Source of the DNA: Neorhizobium tomejilense
Lineage (GTDB): Bacteria; Pseudomonadota; Alphaproteobacteria; Rhizobiales; Rhizobiaceae
NCBI GenBank assembly: GCA_002968845.1
Contig: PVBG01000003.1
Coordinates: forward strand, 372,001 to 436,000
Length of the DNA stretch: 64,000 nt
Reading direction: 5' to 3'
Positions within the stretch are counted from its first letter, which is position 1. The number at the start of each line of letters is the position of its first letter. Position numbers and translations under genes: made by a program. The notes under the pieces were generated by a model. The model was not told the origin of the DNA, made no database searches, and was given only the letters and a program-made list of their open reading frames with translations. Positions 8,817 through 16,865 of this stretch are shown here, one piece after another.

Positions 8817-9200
8817 GAATACCCTCTTGGCCCCCGTCAAAGGTCTCGGCCCGACACTTAGTCACGTTCAGCCGCAGCGTGTGGAGAAGTTAGGGCATCA
8901 CCTGCGGTTTGCAAGCGGTGGGCAGGCGCGACCGTCCTGCTGCTGCCGATCGGAGACGGCCCCGAGGGCTCGGCCGTCAGGGCGGTTTGGGTCGCATGAT
9001 GGATAGTGGTTGGATTTGAGACCGCTTTAGGACCGCCAGCAAGGTGCCCACTCCGGAGTGGGTCAGAAGAAGTAATCCGGGCTTTGCAGAACTGCCTATT
9101 CTGCGACCTTGCAAAGGTCATTGCCCTGCTCATACGATACCTTAAACTGACATCGCATTGAACAAGGCGCATATTCTGTTCTCGGTATATTGTGGTGAAA
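8817..9200. other. Intergenic stretch between vgrG and a membrane-protein gene
   Basis: The divergent 380-bp region carries a 7-bp inverted repeat (GACGGCC at 8955-8961, GGCCGTC at 8972-8978) and, nearer to the plus-strand gene, the AGAA-N7-TTCT element annotated at 9086-9104. Nothing else is recognised. Confidence 0.45.
9086..9104. promoter_or_regulatory. Inverted repeat GCAGAA-N7-TTCTGC, first copy
   Basis: GCAGAA and TTCTGC are perfect complements separated by seven bases. The right half and the following bases (TTCTGCGACCTTGC) recur with few changes at 9735 upstream of the next gene. It lies about 95 bp before the ATG at 9201 and could be a regulator binding site shared by both genes. 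Confidence 0.4.
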
Positions 9201-9632
9201 ATGGCAACGATGATCCTTTTTATTCGCATATTTTGGAGCATCTTCTGGCGATCTGTTTTGGTCCTCATCATCAACGCCATCATCACTTACGTGGTATCCG
9301 CGATGGTGCCGCCGCAGTCTGTATCTCTTGTCAAGACCCGATTGTCGGTGTCGCTTCTTCCCGCGATCTTCATCTTTGCGGCACTGGCTGCGAAGTCACC
9401 GCCAGGCGTCATCTTCGAGGAGCATTCGTCGCTCTCCAACGCACAGTGGCGGCAAACCTACTTCGGGCTGTGCCTATGCAGTCTCATCAGCCTGGTGATT
9501 GTCAGCGTCACGGCACCACTCTTGGAGACAGATGCATGGCTAGCCTTGCGGTCACTGCTGCCGATGGCAATGTTCTTGATCTTCTGGGTGGGGATTGCCG
9601 CCTGGCAAACACGATCAGCGATCAGCCGATAG
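9201..9632 (+). CDS. Small integral membrane protein, 143 aa
   Basis: Not recognised. The protein is almost entirely hydrophobic, with four likely membrane helices at about residues 5-28, 42-60, 80-102 and 112-135. Two GTG codons just upstream (9192, 9195) are alternative starts. It has the size and helix number of small superinfection-exclusion or transporter-accessory proteins, but no motif identifies it. It is followed after about 140 bp by the APH-like kinase gene, and both genes share a repeated element upstream, which suggests common control. Confidence 0.55.
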   Translation: MATMILFIRIFWSIFWRSVLVLIINAIITYVVSAMVPPQSVSLVKTRLSVSLLPAIFIFAALAAKSPPGVIFEEHSSLSNAQWRQTYFGLCLCSLISLVIVSVTAPLLETDAWLALRSLLPMAMFLIFWVGIAAWQTRSAISR

Positions 9633-9723
9633 CGGGTGTTTCAATAGAAGTCCCGAATCTTTGGATCAATTCAGCTGAATTGAAGCCTGTTTCGAGCCGA
9701 CCTTCAGTCATTGCGGCTGCCAT

Positions 9724-9738
9724 AGAATACCTTATTCT
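9724..9738. promoter_or_regulatory. Inverted repeat AGAA-N7-TTCT, second copy
   Basis: AGAA and TTCT are separated by seven bases, and the following bases (GCGGCCTTCCCAAAG) resemble those after the first copy at 9086 (GCGACCTTGCAAAG). It lies 36 bp upstream of the ATG at 9774, a position suited to an operator over or near the promoter. Confidence 0.4.
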
Positions 9739-9773
9739 GCGGCCTTCCCAAAGCTCCTACAGGGGTGCCTGAG

Positions 9774-10757
9774 ATGCTGGACTTCGATCCGTTATATTCG
9801 ACCCCTCAGGGTGCGTCGATCGAACGGTTTATAGAACAGCACTATGCAATTGCAGGGTCGGTTCGCTGCCGGATGCTTCATCGTGGGTTGAACGACGTCT
9901 ATCTCGTCACCGACAACAGCGGTCAGCGTTACGTATTCAGACTTTCCCACGTCCGGGCCCGCGGTCGAGCCGATGTCGAATCCGAGACGGCTTTCCTCGA
10001 CCATCTTTCACGGGCCAAAGTGCCTGTCGCAGCGCCCATCCCGACGCGTGATGGTGCCCTCTACACCAAAGGACGCGCTGCAGAAGGGGTGCGTGAAGGC
10101 GTGCTTTTCCGAGCTGTGGCCGGTCGAGAGCCTATTGCGACCGATGCTGGCGATGCACGGGCCAACGGGAAGACCCTGGCTCTGATGCACAATGCAGCCG
10201 AGACATTTTCGTCTGACGGAGCATTGTATCGGCTCGACCTCGAACACTTGCTGCACCGGCCGCTCACGCGGATACGCGATAGTGGAATCGTGGAAGACGC
10301 CAAAGTCGTTGGCGACCTTGAAGATATCGCCTCGCGCACCGCCAAGGCGGTCGAAGCGTTCGGCAATCTAACGTGGACGTACTGTCACGGGGACTGTCAT
10401 GGCTTCAATGCCAGGATCAACGACGCGGGCGATGCGGTCTTCTTCGATTTCGATGACGGAGGCCGGGGATACCTCGCGTACGACCTGTCCGTGTTCCTGT
10501 GGGCGAAGGTGTCCTTCGGCCGGAAGCTGACACCGATGTGGGACGCGTTCATCGAGGGATATCGAGCGGTGCGGCCGATTGCCCCCTACGACTTCGAGGC
10601 AGCACAGCGTTTTGTCATCGTCCGCCACTTCTGGCTGATGGGGGAGTACGCCAGCCGATCGCAAGAATGGGGTAGCAACGCTGTCGGCTGGATCGCTCGG
10701 GAAGCTACGTTCCTCAAGACCTGGGAGACGGATCGGTTTGCGGACCGTCTATTCTGA
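9774..10757 (+). CDS. Aminoglycoside-phosphotransferase-family kinase
   Basis: This 327-residue protein has the APH/choline-kinase fold. The N-lobe (about 30-115) contains the ATP-contacting strands (NDVYLVT, YVFRLSH). The C-lobe holds the catalytic loop CHGDCHGFN (His205-Asp207) and the metal-binding FFDFDDGG (Asp225-Asp227). The body resembles the SrkA/homoserine-kinase-like branch more than true aminoglycoside resistance enzymes: the CHGDCHG form and the final WLMGEYASRS helix are usual there. The substrate cannot be told from sequence; a small hydroxyl compound or a stress-protein target are both possible. The ATG at 9774 is used because AGGGG lies eight bases upstream; a GTG at 9765 is the alternative. 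Confidence 0.82.
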   Translation: MLDFDPLYSTPQGASIERFIEQHYAIAGSVRCRMLHRGLNDVYLVTDNSGQRYVFRLSHVRARGRADVESETAFLDHLSRAKVPVAAPIPTRDGALYTKGRAAEGVREGVLFRAVAGREPIATDAGDARANGKTLALMHNAAETFSSDGALYRLDLEHLLHRPLTRIRDSGIVEDAKVVGDLEDIASRTAKAVEAFGNLTWTYCHGDCHGFNARINDAGDAVFFDFDDGGRGYLAYDLSVFLWAKVSFGRKLTPMWDAFIEGYRAVRPIAPYDFEAAQRFVIVRHFWLMGEYASRSQEWGSNAVGWIAREATFLKTWETDRFADRLF

Positions 10758-10785
10758 GGTCGGCGTCGCCGAGTTTCGACACAAC

Positions 10786-11940
10786 TCATTCGAACGCAGG
10801 TGGGGTAGGCTCCGTGGCAGACATCCAGTGGACCCAGACGTGGACCCCGCGATCCTTCAGCGCCTCGAAGATGCGTCTGGTCGGCGTGCCGGCGGTCGTT
10901 ACCTCGCTATAAATCTCGTCGTTGAGGACCCTCACTCCCTTTAGCGCGGGCAAGTCGAGCAAAGCCTCGATATGGTTCATCCCGGTGCTGAGGTTCAGGG
11001 ATTCGAGTTTGGAGAACGGCAGAAAGGTTCGCACATCGACCTCTCCGATCATCGAGATCGCCGAAAAGCTCTTGAGGTTCGAGCAGAGTTCGATCCCCGA
11101 CAGGTCCTTGACGTCGAAGACGTCGTCTTCGCCATCCCAGAAATACCACGCGTATTCATAGACCGTTCCTCCGCCGTCGAACTCGATCTCCTCCACGGCG
11201 GCGAGTAGCTCGTCGGTCAGCGGGTATCGCTCCAGATAGTCCCGGGCCTCGGAGATGATCTCGTATCCCTCGTGCTCGAGATCGACCGCTCGACGGAGGA
11301 CGTGCGTGGCGAGCTGTTCAGGGGAGCCGAGATCGATCTGCTTCGCGTCGAGAAGCGAAGACAGGACTACGAGCTTGAGGTTTGGGTCCGCGAAAGGCGC
11401 ACCAGCAATGCCTGCCGCCGCCGGGTAGGGTGGTTCAGTCGGTTCCGGATACTCGGCCTCCGGGTTGGAAAAGACGATTTCGTTGACCGTTTCGAGGGTG
11501 AGGCGGACACGCAGATTATAGCCCTCGGGAAACCGCCGCACGCCCATGCGCACCCCTCGCATCATCGGCAGGTCGTCGCCGATCTCGAGAGAGGGCATGG
11601 CGGCGCGCACCTGCTCGATCTTCATCTCCATCGCGATCCCGTCGACCGGGTGCAGGAAGCGATGATTGTAGTTGAGCATGCCGATCAAGCCGTCCCGATC
11701 GATCCACGCGACGAACCCATGGCTGTTTTCGAGCAGGTCGATCTTGCAGCCCTTGTGTGGGGGAGGTGGCTTCCAGGCGGAACCCATTGCTGTCTCGACC
11801 TTCGCCATCAGCATACCGGGCCGCAGGGCGGCGAGCGCCGCGACATCCACGTTGTCGTTCAATGCCGCCATCACCTGCCCTCCGTGAATGCCCGCAAGCG
11901 CGACTGCGGCCACGCCCGCCAGAAATTCCCGTTTCCGCAT
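10786..11940 (-). CDS. Exported protein with repeat-like C-terminal region, unknown function
   Basis: The start MRKREFLAGVAAVALAG at 11940 gives an N-terminal export signal of about 27 residues. KREFL before the hydrophobic stretch resembles a weak twin-arginine motif. The mature protein of about 355 residues has two parts. The first (about 30-160) reads like a two-repeat domain with ALRPGMLMAKVETAMG and later EQVRAAMPSLEIG. The second (about 185-380) opens with FADPNLKLVVLSSLLD and runs into short leucine-rich segments (LKSFSAISMIG, LESLNLSTGMNHIEALLDLPALKGV) like leucine-rich repeats. The FADPNLKL stretch is reminiscent of the DUF6892 group, a weak call. It is convergent with the APH-like gene. 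Confidence 0.6.
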   Translation of the reverse strand: MRKREFLAGVAAVALAGIHGGQVMAALNDNVDVAALAALRPGMLMAKVETAMGSAWKPPPPHKGCKIDLLENSHGFVAWIDRDGLIGMLNYNHRFLHPVDGIAMEMKIEQVRAAMPSLEIGDDLPMMRGVRMGVRRFPEGYNLRVRLTLETVNEIVFSNPEAEYPEPTEPPYPAAAGIAGAPFADPNLKLVVLSSLLDAKQIDLGSPEQLATHVLRRAVDLEHEGYEIISEARDYLERYPLTDELLAAVEEIEFDGGGTVYEYAWYFWDGEDDVFDVKDLSGIELCSNLKSFSAISMIGEVDVRTFLPFSKLESLNLSTGMNHIEALLDLPALKGVRVLNDEIYSEVTTAGTPTRRIFEALKDRGVHVWVHWMSATEPTPPAFE

Positions 11941-12027
11941 CAAAACGTCAGCCATTCCCTGTGTCGTCGTCAATGTTAAAGCCGCCGTGCGACAAATATA
12001 CTGGCCCAACAGACTTTCAATGGGTGC

Positions 12028-12420
12028 CTACCGGAACAACTGCATCACGTTCTGAGCGTCCGAGTTCGCGATCTGAAGCGACTGTATCGCCAGTTGTTGT
12101 TGCGCCTGCAGGGCCTTGAGCCTCGTCGCGGCGTCGTTCATCTCGGCGTCGACAAGGCGACCTATCCCGCTATCAAGGGAGTCTCTGAGTTTGGAGGCGA
12201 AATCGCCCTGCCGGGCCATCGTTCTCCAAGTCGACGGGTGGTTCGGCTCCAGCCCATGTCGCTCAGCAACTTCATTGACCATCGCGCCGGACCGAAGGCT
12301 TTCCGAAACGATCCGCGCCTTCAACTCGTCCGGCCAGTGCCGGTGAAACTCACGTCCAGACTTGCTGGTTATGAGACCTCCAAGGTAGTCTCCATGGAGA
12401 AACTCCGTTCGCTCGCCCAT
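12028..12420 (-). pseudogene. In-frame chimera: IS66 TnpA N-terminus fused to a flagellin C-terminus
   Basis: The frame of 130 codons joins two unrelated proteins. Residues 1 to about 72 (MGERTEF, DYLGGLITSKSG, HRHWPDELKARIV, HGLEPN, STWRTMARQG) are the start of an IS66-type TnpA with its helix-turn-helix. Residues about 73-130 (SKLRDSLDSGIGRLVDAEMN, RLKALQAQQQLAIQSL, ending QLFR) are the C-terminal helix of a rhizobial flagellin, including the family's usual last residues. The junction is near 12202-12204. The rest of the flagellin, the rest of tnpA and the other IS66 genes are missing. It is best read as a scar of an insertion followed by deletion; whether it is expressed is unknown. Confidence 0.75.
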
Positions 12421-12814
12421 GGAAAGGCGATCACAGATTAGGACAGACAGGACAATGTGGGCGCGGAGCACCGGTTACTGCTCGCCGCGTTTTCGCGACA
12501 TACTGATTTTGCTAGATGAAATCCTGAGGGGGTAGAACGAAAAGAGACCCGACTACATGAGCCGGGTCTATGTAGGAGACAAACCGCATCTCCTGAGAGG
12601 GAACGGGTTCAAACTTACCTGCGAACCTCTGGCTGTGGAACCAGCGCATTCACAATTACATGGGGTGTGTCTTTTAAGTCTGCTTCCACTCGATGCCGTT
12701 GGCGGTCGACGCGGGTATCCAGCTCAACTATCGAGAAAGGCTCCTGTCAAGGAAGCCGCAAAGCGTGCCACTCATCATCGGCGGTATGGTTGCCTGTCCA
12801 GACGCTTTGCAGCA
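12421..12814. other. Intergenic stretch downstream of the IS66/flagellin scar
   Basis: About 390 bp without a convincing gene. It holds the minus-strand hairpin annotated at 12540-12569. A recognisable IS66 terminal inverted repeat was looked for and not found. Confidence 0.35.
12540..12569 (-). terminator. Possible rho-independent terminator, minus strand
   Basis: Read on the minus strand, AGACCCG and CGGGTCT form a 7-bp stem around an 11-base loop, followed by CTTTT. No minus-strand gene ends close by; the nearest candidate ends at 13074. It may be part of old, decayed DNA. Confidence 0.3.
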
Positions 12815-12940
12815 ATGGAAGAGATCAGGTTACATCTGATCGACCGCTTTCAAAGCGGCCACATGACTAGCGAGCAATCTAGGCGCATCTTCCGCAAGCA
12901 GGCCGATCCAACTTTCTCCAAAAAATATTGGGAGATGTAA
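12815..12940 (+). CDS. Possible small protein, 41 aa
   Basis: A 41-residue charged, helical peptide begins MEEIRLHLIDRF and ends SKKYWEM. The first helix resembles a small DNA- or protein-binding helix. The next gene begins six bases after its stop. No good ribosome binding site precedes the ATG. It is kept as a possible gene because of its natural composition and tight spacing. Confidence 0.3.
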   Translation: MEEIRLHLIDRFQSGHMTSEQSRRIFRKQADPTFSKKYWEM

Positions 12941-12946
12941 GTCAGC

Positions 12947-13129
12947 ATGAAGCGCGTACTTGTCAGCAAAAAGGCCGCCTATTTGTTGTTCGTTCCGACC
13001 GGCATCCTCATGTTCACCGCTGCTTGGTGGTACTTTGGGCCTTATTCCCTTGGAGCTTTCGCCTCTGTCGCCATCATTTTCGTTGTGCTTCGCGTTGTGG
13101 CTGTGAAAGTGTTTCAGATAGTCGGATGA
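12947..13129 (+). CDS. Small membrane protein, 60 aa
   Basis: Not recognised. Sixty residues with a basic N-terminus (MKRVLVSKKA) and two hydrophobic helices (about residues 10-30 and 34-56) indicate a small inner-membrane protein with both ends probably in the cytoplasm. GGAGATG lies upstream at a usable distance. Its end overlaps the end of the minus-strand gene at 13074-13352 by 56 bp in convergent orientation, so one of the two may be shorter or not real. Confidence 0.45.
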   Translation: MKRVLVSKKAAYLLFVPTGILMFTAAWWYFGPYSLGAFASVAIIFVVLRVVAVKVFQIVG

Positions 13130-13352
13130 ACGCTCCTTCCCTGTCGCGCGGATGGGTAGACAGTGTTGTCGCCCTCACAGCGTCTCTCTTTAGATCTGCC
13201 CAAAGAACCTCATGCATTGCGCAGAACAGGGCTTGTTCTGGCGACATTTCGTAGTTGAAGGGGCACTCGGCCACCTTGAGTATCGTCCGGTCTATAAGGA
13301 CTTGTGCCTCGCGATCCGAATTGACGAAGCGGAATGCCCATCGCTTCAACAT
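13074..13352 (-). CDS. Sigma-region-2-like small protein, about 92 aa
   Basis: The first 60 residues (MLKRWAFRFVNSDREAQVLIDRTILKVAE) look like the helical region 2 of ECF-type sigma factors, in which rhizobia usually show a RWAxxL-NS(R/D)EA-(L/I)(V/I) pattern. Region 4 is absent: the protein ends about 35 residues after the resemblance stops. It may be a truncated sigma factor or a small protein derived from one. The gene starts 54 bp below the end of the diguanylate cyclase gene on the same strand. The start is uncertain; an in-frame extension to 13457 exists inside the cyclase gene. Assignment is weak and based on pattern resemblance. Confidence 0.4.
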   Translation of the reverse strand: MLKRWAFRFVNSDREAQVLIDRTILKVAECPFNYEMSPEQALFCAMHEVLWADLKRDAVRATTLSTHPRDREGAFIRLSETLSQPQREAQRK

Positions 13353-13405
13353 CTGACGTACATCTTGCGAGCCCGCCGCAGCCGCGGAAATTGTGCGACC
13401 TGCAC

Positions 13406-14383
13406 TCAGGTCGCAGTCAAAGCTCTGGATGAGTGCTGTTTTTCCCCATCCCGGCAAACACGATTTCGCCCGGTCGACTTCGCCTCGTAAAGCGCCCTGT
13501 CCGCGTTCGAATAAAGGGTGTCGAAAGAACCGTCCGTCGGGGTTTGCACCGCTATGCCAATAGAGACCGTGATCTTGAAAGTACCAGCCGTCGACAGAAC
13601 AGGGCGCTGCTCAATTTGATGCCTGATCTGTTCGCACATCTCCAACACTGCCTCTGGCTCCATGGCCCTGAACAAGATCGTGAATTCCTCGCCGCCGACA
13701 CGGGCGAACGTCATCCCACTGGCTGCTTCGGCCGCGATGAGCGTCTGGATGGACTGCGTCAGCGCTTTGAGGGCCGCATCGCCGGCTGCGTGGCCATAGG
13801 TGTCGTTTACACGCTTGAAATGATCAACATCAAGGACAGCAAGGGCAACTTTGCTGGAAGCGGTCACCCCTTCCTTAAATAGCGCATGGCCGATATTGAA
13901 CGCATGGCGGCGGTTGAACGCGCCCGTTAGTTCGTCGGTGACCGCCAGAAGATGCAATCTGTGCTGGATCAGCTTCAGGTCCGTGATGTCCTGGAGAAGA
14001 AGCTGAACGACGGGATTACCCTCCCAAGGCAAAGCGCCTGCGATCAATTTGATTGTCCGCACCTCACCCGTGGCAATTCTGATCTCGGCCTCTGTCGGTT
14101 CCACGCTGATTCGGCCGTGAAAGGCCTCCTCCATCTGCTGGGCCGCTTCGTCGGCACAGGTGGACAGAAAATCGAGGAAATGTTTGCCCACGACTTCATT
14201 TTGCGGCACGTGCAGGAGGCGTGCGGCCTCCTGGTTTCCAAAAATAATCCCTTGCCGCGTATGAATGAGGAGGCCCATAGGCATGAGGTCGAGCATCATG
14301 CCCATCCTCTCCTGGGTGTCGACAAGCGTCTGCTTGGTAAGCTCCGCTGCTTCGTGTGCGTCGTGATCTTCGTCCAAGAACAT
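13406..14383 (-). CDS. PAS-GGDEF diguanylate cyclase
   Basis: This 325-residue protein has a PAS domain (about 25-135, beginning MLDLMPMGLLIHTRQG) and a GGDEF domain (about 145-310). The active-site loop reads GGEEF (residues 230-234), and the upstream metal site is in VLDVDHFKRVND, so it should make cyclic di-GMP from two GTP. The RxxD product-inhibition site normally a few residues before GGEEF is not present, which predicts weak feedback control. No membrane segment is seen, so PAS would sense a cytoplasmic signal. The start at 14383 (MFLDEDHD) follows GGAAGA; a longer frame to 14581 has shadow-like composition. Confidence 0.88.
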   Translation of the reverse strand: MFLDEDHDAHEAAELTKQTLVDTQERMGMMLDLMPMGLLIHTRQGIIFGNQEAARLLHVPQNEVVGKHFLDFLSTCADEAAQQMEEAFHGRISVEPTEAEIRIATGEVRTIKLIAGALPWEGNPVVQLLLQDITDLKLIQHRLHLLAVTDELTGAFNRRHAFNIGHALFKEGVTASSKVALAVLDVDHFKRVNDTYGHAAGDAALKALTQSIQTLIAAEAASGMTFARVGGEEFTILFRAMEPEAVLEMCEQIRHQIEQRPVLSTAGTFKITVSIGIAVQTPTDGSFDTLYSNADRALYEAKSTGRNRVCRDGEKQHSSRALTAT

Positions 14384-14699
14384 CGCTGGTCTTCCATGCC
14401 TGAAATGGTCGCGAGCATCTTTGAAGCCCACGCGAAATCGCAGTATCGAACCAGACGATGAAAACACGGATAACTTAATTAGATATTGCGCATCGAAATG
14501 GACCGCCGTGGACCAAATCGTGACTTGCCGACGAACCAGCTCTCGCGACACAGCCGATCTCGCGACGCCATCAGTCTCCATTTCACTGGCCGTTGTGCGG
14601 TGCCATGCTACCGGCGTGCCGCTGCCCCTTAGACGGCGGCGGAGCCTTGATGGAACATTTGCGGCTTCTCCGGATTCCTACACGATCGGAGGAGCATTC

Positions 14700-14903
14700 A
14701 TGCCAAGATCTTCGGACGAAGATACCTATACCATGACCACGTTTCGCCACAGCTATGATCTGCCAGCGAGGGAGGCGTTGCAGATTTTCCAAAGCTTCGG
14801 GCCAAGGCGCGCTGATCTGGACGCATTCATGGCAGCATACCTGCACCCGGGTGGGGTCGAGCACTGGGTGATGGACGTCAATCCACCGCGCCCAAGCCCC
14901 TGA
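14700..14903 (+). CDS. Small soluble protein, 67 aa, with its own terminator
   Basis: Not recognised. It encodes a 67-residue protein with an acidic N-terminus (MPRSSDEDTYTM), a helix around ALQIFQSFGPRRADLDAFMAAYL, and a proline-rich end. CGGAGGAGC lies at ideal distance before the ATG, and a clear rho-independent terminator begins 53 bp after the stop. These two signals make it a convincing single-gene transcription unit despite its size. It diverges from the diguanylate cyclase gene. Confidence 0.55.
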   Translation: MPRSSDEDTYTMTTFRHSYDLPAREALQIFQSFGPRRADLDAFMAAYLHPGGVEHWVMDVNPPRPSP

Positions 14904-15423
14904 GGGCTGCGACGTCGTCGAGGCTTGCAGAATGTGCCACGCGGCTGACAGTGATAAGCCTGCGTCAGGCTTTTTATTCACCTTCTGACTGTTGCTTTTC
15001 TTTGCGCCAACACACCGGGAAATCCTTCCGTGTCCAATGTGAAAGCCACTATCGTTTCTCTCAGATCAAAAGAATGGTCAGCGGTTGGTCGGTCGCCGCC
15101 ACGCTTGCCGCCGGAAGAGCAACGGAATATGCAGACGCTTTGACCTAAAGCCAGTGCGATACCGGAAGCTGGCGTCCTAATCGTCGAGCGGCGTGCGTAG
15201 CGGTCTTCTAGGAGTGGGCCTGCCGACGTTGGCGACTTCAATAGGAGCGGCTGCCTCGATAGGACGCCCCGCAAATTGAAAGTAACCAGCAGAGATCGGC
15301 GCGGCGTTTGACCCAAGACCCTCCGAAATGCCGGGGAAGCCTTGGTCTCAGCTCACTGGGAAGCCGGTACGGCCCAATGCTCAATGTGACATTCGTTTTG
15401 CGAAATCCTCCCCGCAGCGGTGA
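14904..15423. other. Intergenic stretch, about 520 bp
   Basis: It holds the terminator at 14956-14976. The rest shows no gene, repeat or RNA structure that could be supported. Confidence 0.4.
14956..14976 (+). terminator. Rho-independent terminator of the 67-aa gene
   Basis: AAGCCTG-CGT-CAGGCTT forms a 7-bp stem with a three-base loop, followed by TTTTA. It ends the plus-strand transcript of the 14700-14903 gene. Confidence 0.65.
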
Positions 15424-16224
15424 CTAAACCGTGCGGCATTGAAAATATCTTCCAGGTGAGGTTCCGAAGGCGGCTCCGAAGACGGCAATGAAGGCGCTGG
15501 GGCCTGAATAGCCGAGAGAGTAGGCAATATCGCTAACGCTCTGGCCAGCAGCGAGCCACTCCACCGCCTTCAGAAGCTTCGCCTGCTGACGCCAGGCGCG
15601 GAAACTCATTCCCGTCTCGGCTTGGAAATGACGCTGAAAGCTCCTTGACGACATGGCCGCACGAGAAGCCAGTCGCTCGAGTGGCCACTCTTCACCTGGT
15701 TCATTGCGGATGTCAGCAGCAATGATTTGAAGGCGCTCTGATATCGGCGAAGGAAGCGATAGCGGCGCAACCGGACTGGTCTGAAGCTGATCAGTGATAA
15801 CTGCCACAAGCCGTTCAGCGCGAGGATTGCCTGCATCTGAGCGAGGTATTTCCAGGAATGCGAGGATGAGCTCGCGCAGGAGCGGCGTTGTACCAATGAC
15901 CGACACCTCTAAGGGCAGGTCCACGACAGCCTCGGGGCGGAAGAACAGGTAACTGCGCTCGGTTTCCTGGAGGTAGGTCACTTCATGGAGGACACCAGAG
16001 GGAACGAAGACAGCGCGTTCAGGTGGCACAATGAAGTACCCGCGCAAGGTCTCAAGCCTCAGCGACCCGCGCACGATCTGAAAGAGTTGGGCGCGGTGGT
16101 GGGTATGATAGGCGTATGTCGTCCCAGCGGGCTCTGTTCCACCTTGGGCGACAGCCGTGAACGGATAGTCTCCCACCTCATCTTCCGGCAAGTGGGCAGT
16201 AGTCAGGTTCTCGCGAGCGATCAT
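15424..16224 (-). CDS. AraC/XylS-family transcriptional regulator with cupin sensor
   Basis: The 266-residue protein starts with a cupin-like ligand domain (about 10-110; YAYHTHHRAQLFQIVRGSL, FVPSGVLHEV). It ends with two helix-turn-helix motifs of the AraC type (about 175-262; LERLASRAAMSSRSFQRHF and VSDIAYSLGYSGPSAFIAVF). The order and length fit the group of AraC regulators with an N-terminal AraC-binding cupin. The ligand is unknown. The gene diverges from the DUF1127 gene with about 95 bp between them, a usual layout for control of its neighbour. Confidence 0.88.
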   Translation of the reverse strand: MIARENLTTAHLPEDEVGDYPFTAVAQGGTEPAGTTYAYHTHHRAQLFQIVRGSLRLETLRGYFIVPPERAVFVPSGVLHEVTYLQETERSYLFFRPEAVVDLPLEVSVIGTTPLLRELILAFLEIPRSDAGNPRAERLVAVITDQLQTSPVAPLSLPSPISERLQIIAADIRNEPGEEWPLERLASRAAMSSRSFQRHFQAETGMSFRAWRQQAKLLKAVEWLAAGQSVSDIAYSLGYSGPSAFIAVFGAAFGTSPGRYFQCRTV

Positions 16225-16320
16225 GGCGTCTCACAGATACATTTTGTCAGAATGACAATAACATGTCCGCAGGCAATTCCCTAGACTGGCCGTCACAGCA
16301 ACAAAAGCTGGAGGTGAGCC

Positions 16321-16632
16321 ATGCCAGTAGAACGACTTGAATCCGTCGCACGCTTCATTCGCAGCCTTCCAACGGCGGGGCGAGTTTGTCTCCACAAAAC
16401 GCACTTCATTGCCCGGTGGTGGCAACGAGCGACGACCGAACAGGAACTGCGGTGGCTGTCAGACCGCGATCTGGCAGACATAGGTGTCGCTCGACGCGAT
16501 ATACGCAAGGTAGCGCGTGCCCGCGCGAGCGCGTTTGACGAGCCCCGAACGACCGAACGTCACAAGACCAATCTTACCAATGCTGGGATCTCTCGACCTC
16601 GCCAGTCCTTCGATGGGACGCTCTCCAGGTAG
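16321..16632 (+). CDS. DUF1127 (YjiS-like) small protein with extra tail, 103 aa
   Basis: Residues about 30-62 contain the DUF1127 signature (WWQRATTEQELRWLSDRDL, then DIGVARRDIRKVA), an Arg-rich two-helix unit. In rhizobia such short proteins bind RNA or ligands and affect stress and phosphate physiology; that function is known only for some members. The C-terminal 40 residues (after SAFDEPRTTERHK) do not belong to the domain and look less natural, so the original stop may have been lost by a frameshift. It diverges from the AraC gene. Confidence 0.72.
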   Translation: MPVERLESVARFIRSLPTAGRVCLHKTHFIARWWQRATTEQELRWLSDRDLADIGVARRDIRKVARARASAFDEPRTTERHKTNLTNAGISRPRQSFDGTLSR

Positions 16633-16865
16633 GTATCGCAGGAGGGCGTCGAAAAATTTGAGATAGGCCCCGCCGATACTGGCCTGTGCGCCGCTCCAAG
16701 AAAGATGGGAATGATTGATAATCGGATCGGACGGCGTCAAAAGTCCATGGCAGCCGATCCTAGATCAGGGCCGTCAGGACGACGTGGGGCAGCCCCATGA
16801 AAGCGGCGCGATGGAGCAAAACGGTGGCGATAGGCGTTAGGAGATAGCGCCTACGGAGCATCCGG

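Noticed and set aside
10741-10757. A third copy of the TATTCTG element of 9086 and 9724
   Set aside because: CTATTCTGAGG here lies in the last codons of the APH-like gene and lacks the AGAA half-site, so the likeness is probably chance.
14583-14981. A 132-codon minus-strand frame opposite the 67-aa gene
   Set aside because: It is rich in Trp, His and Ser in a shadow-like way and has no ribosome binding site, whereas the plus-strand gene has one and a terminator.
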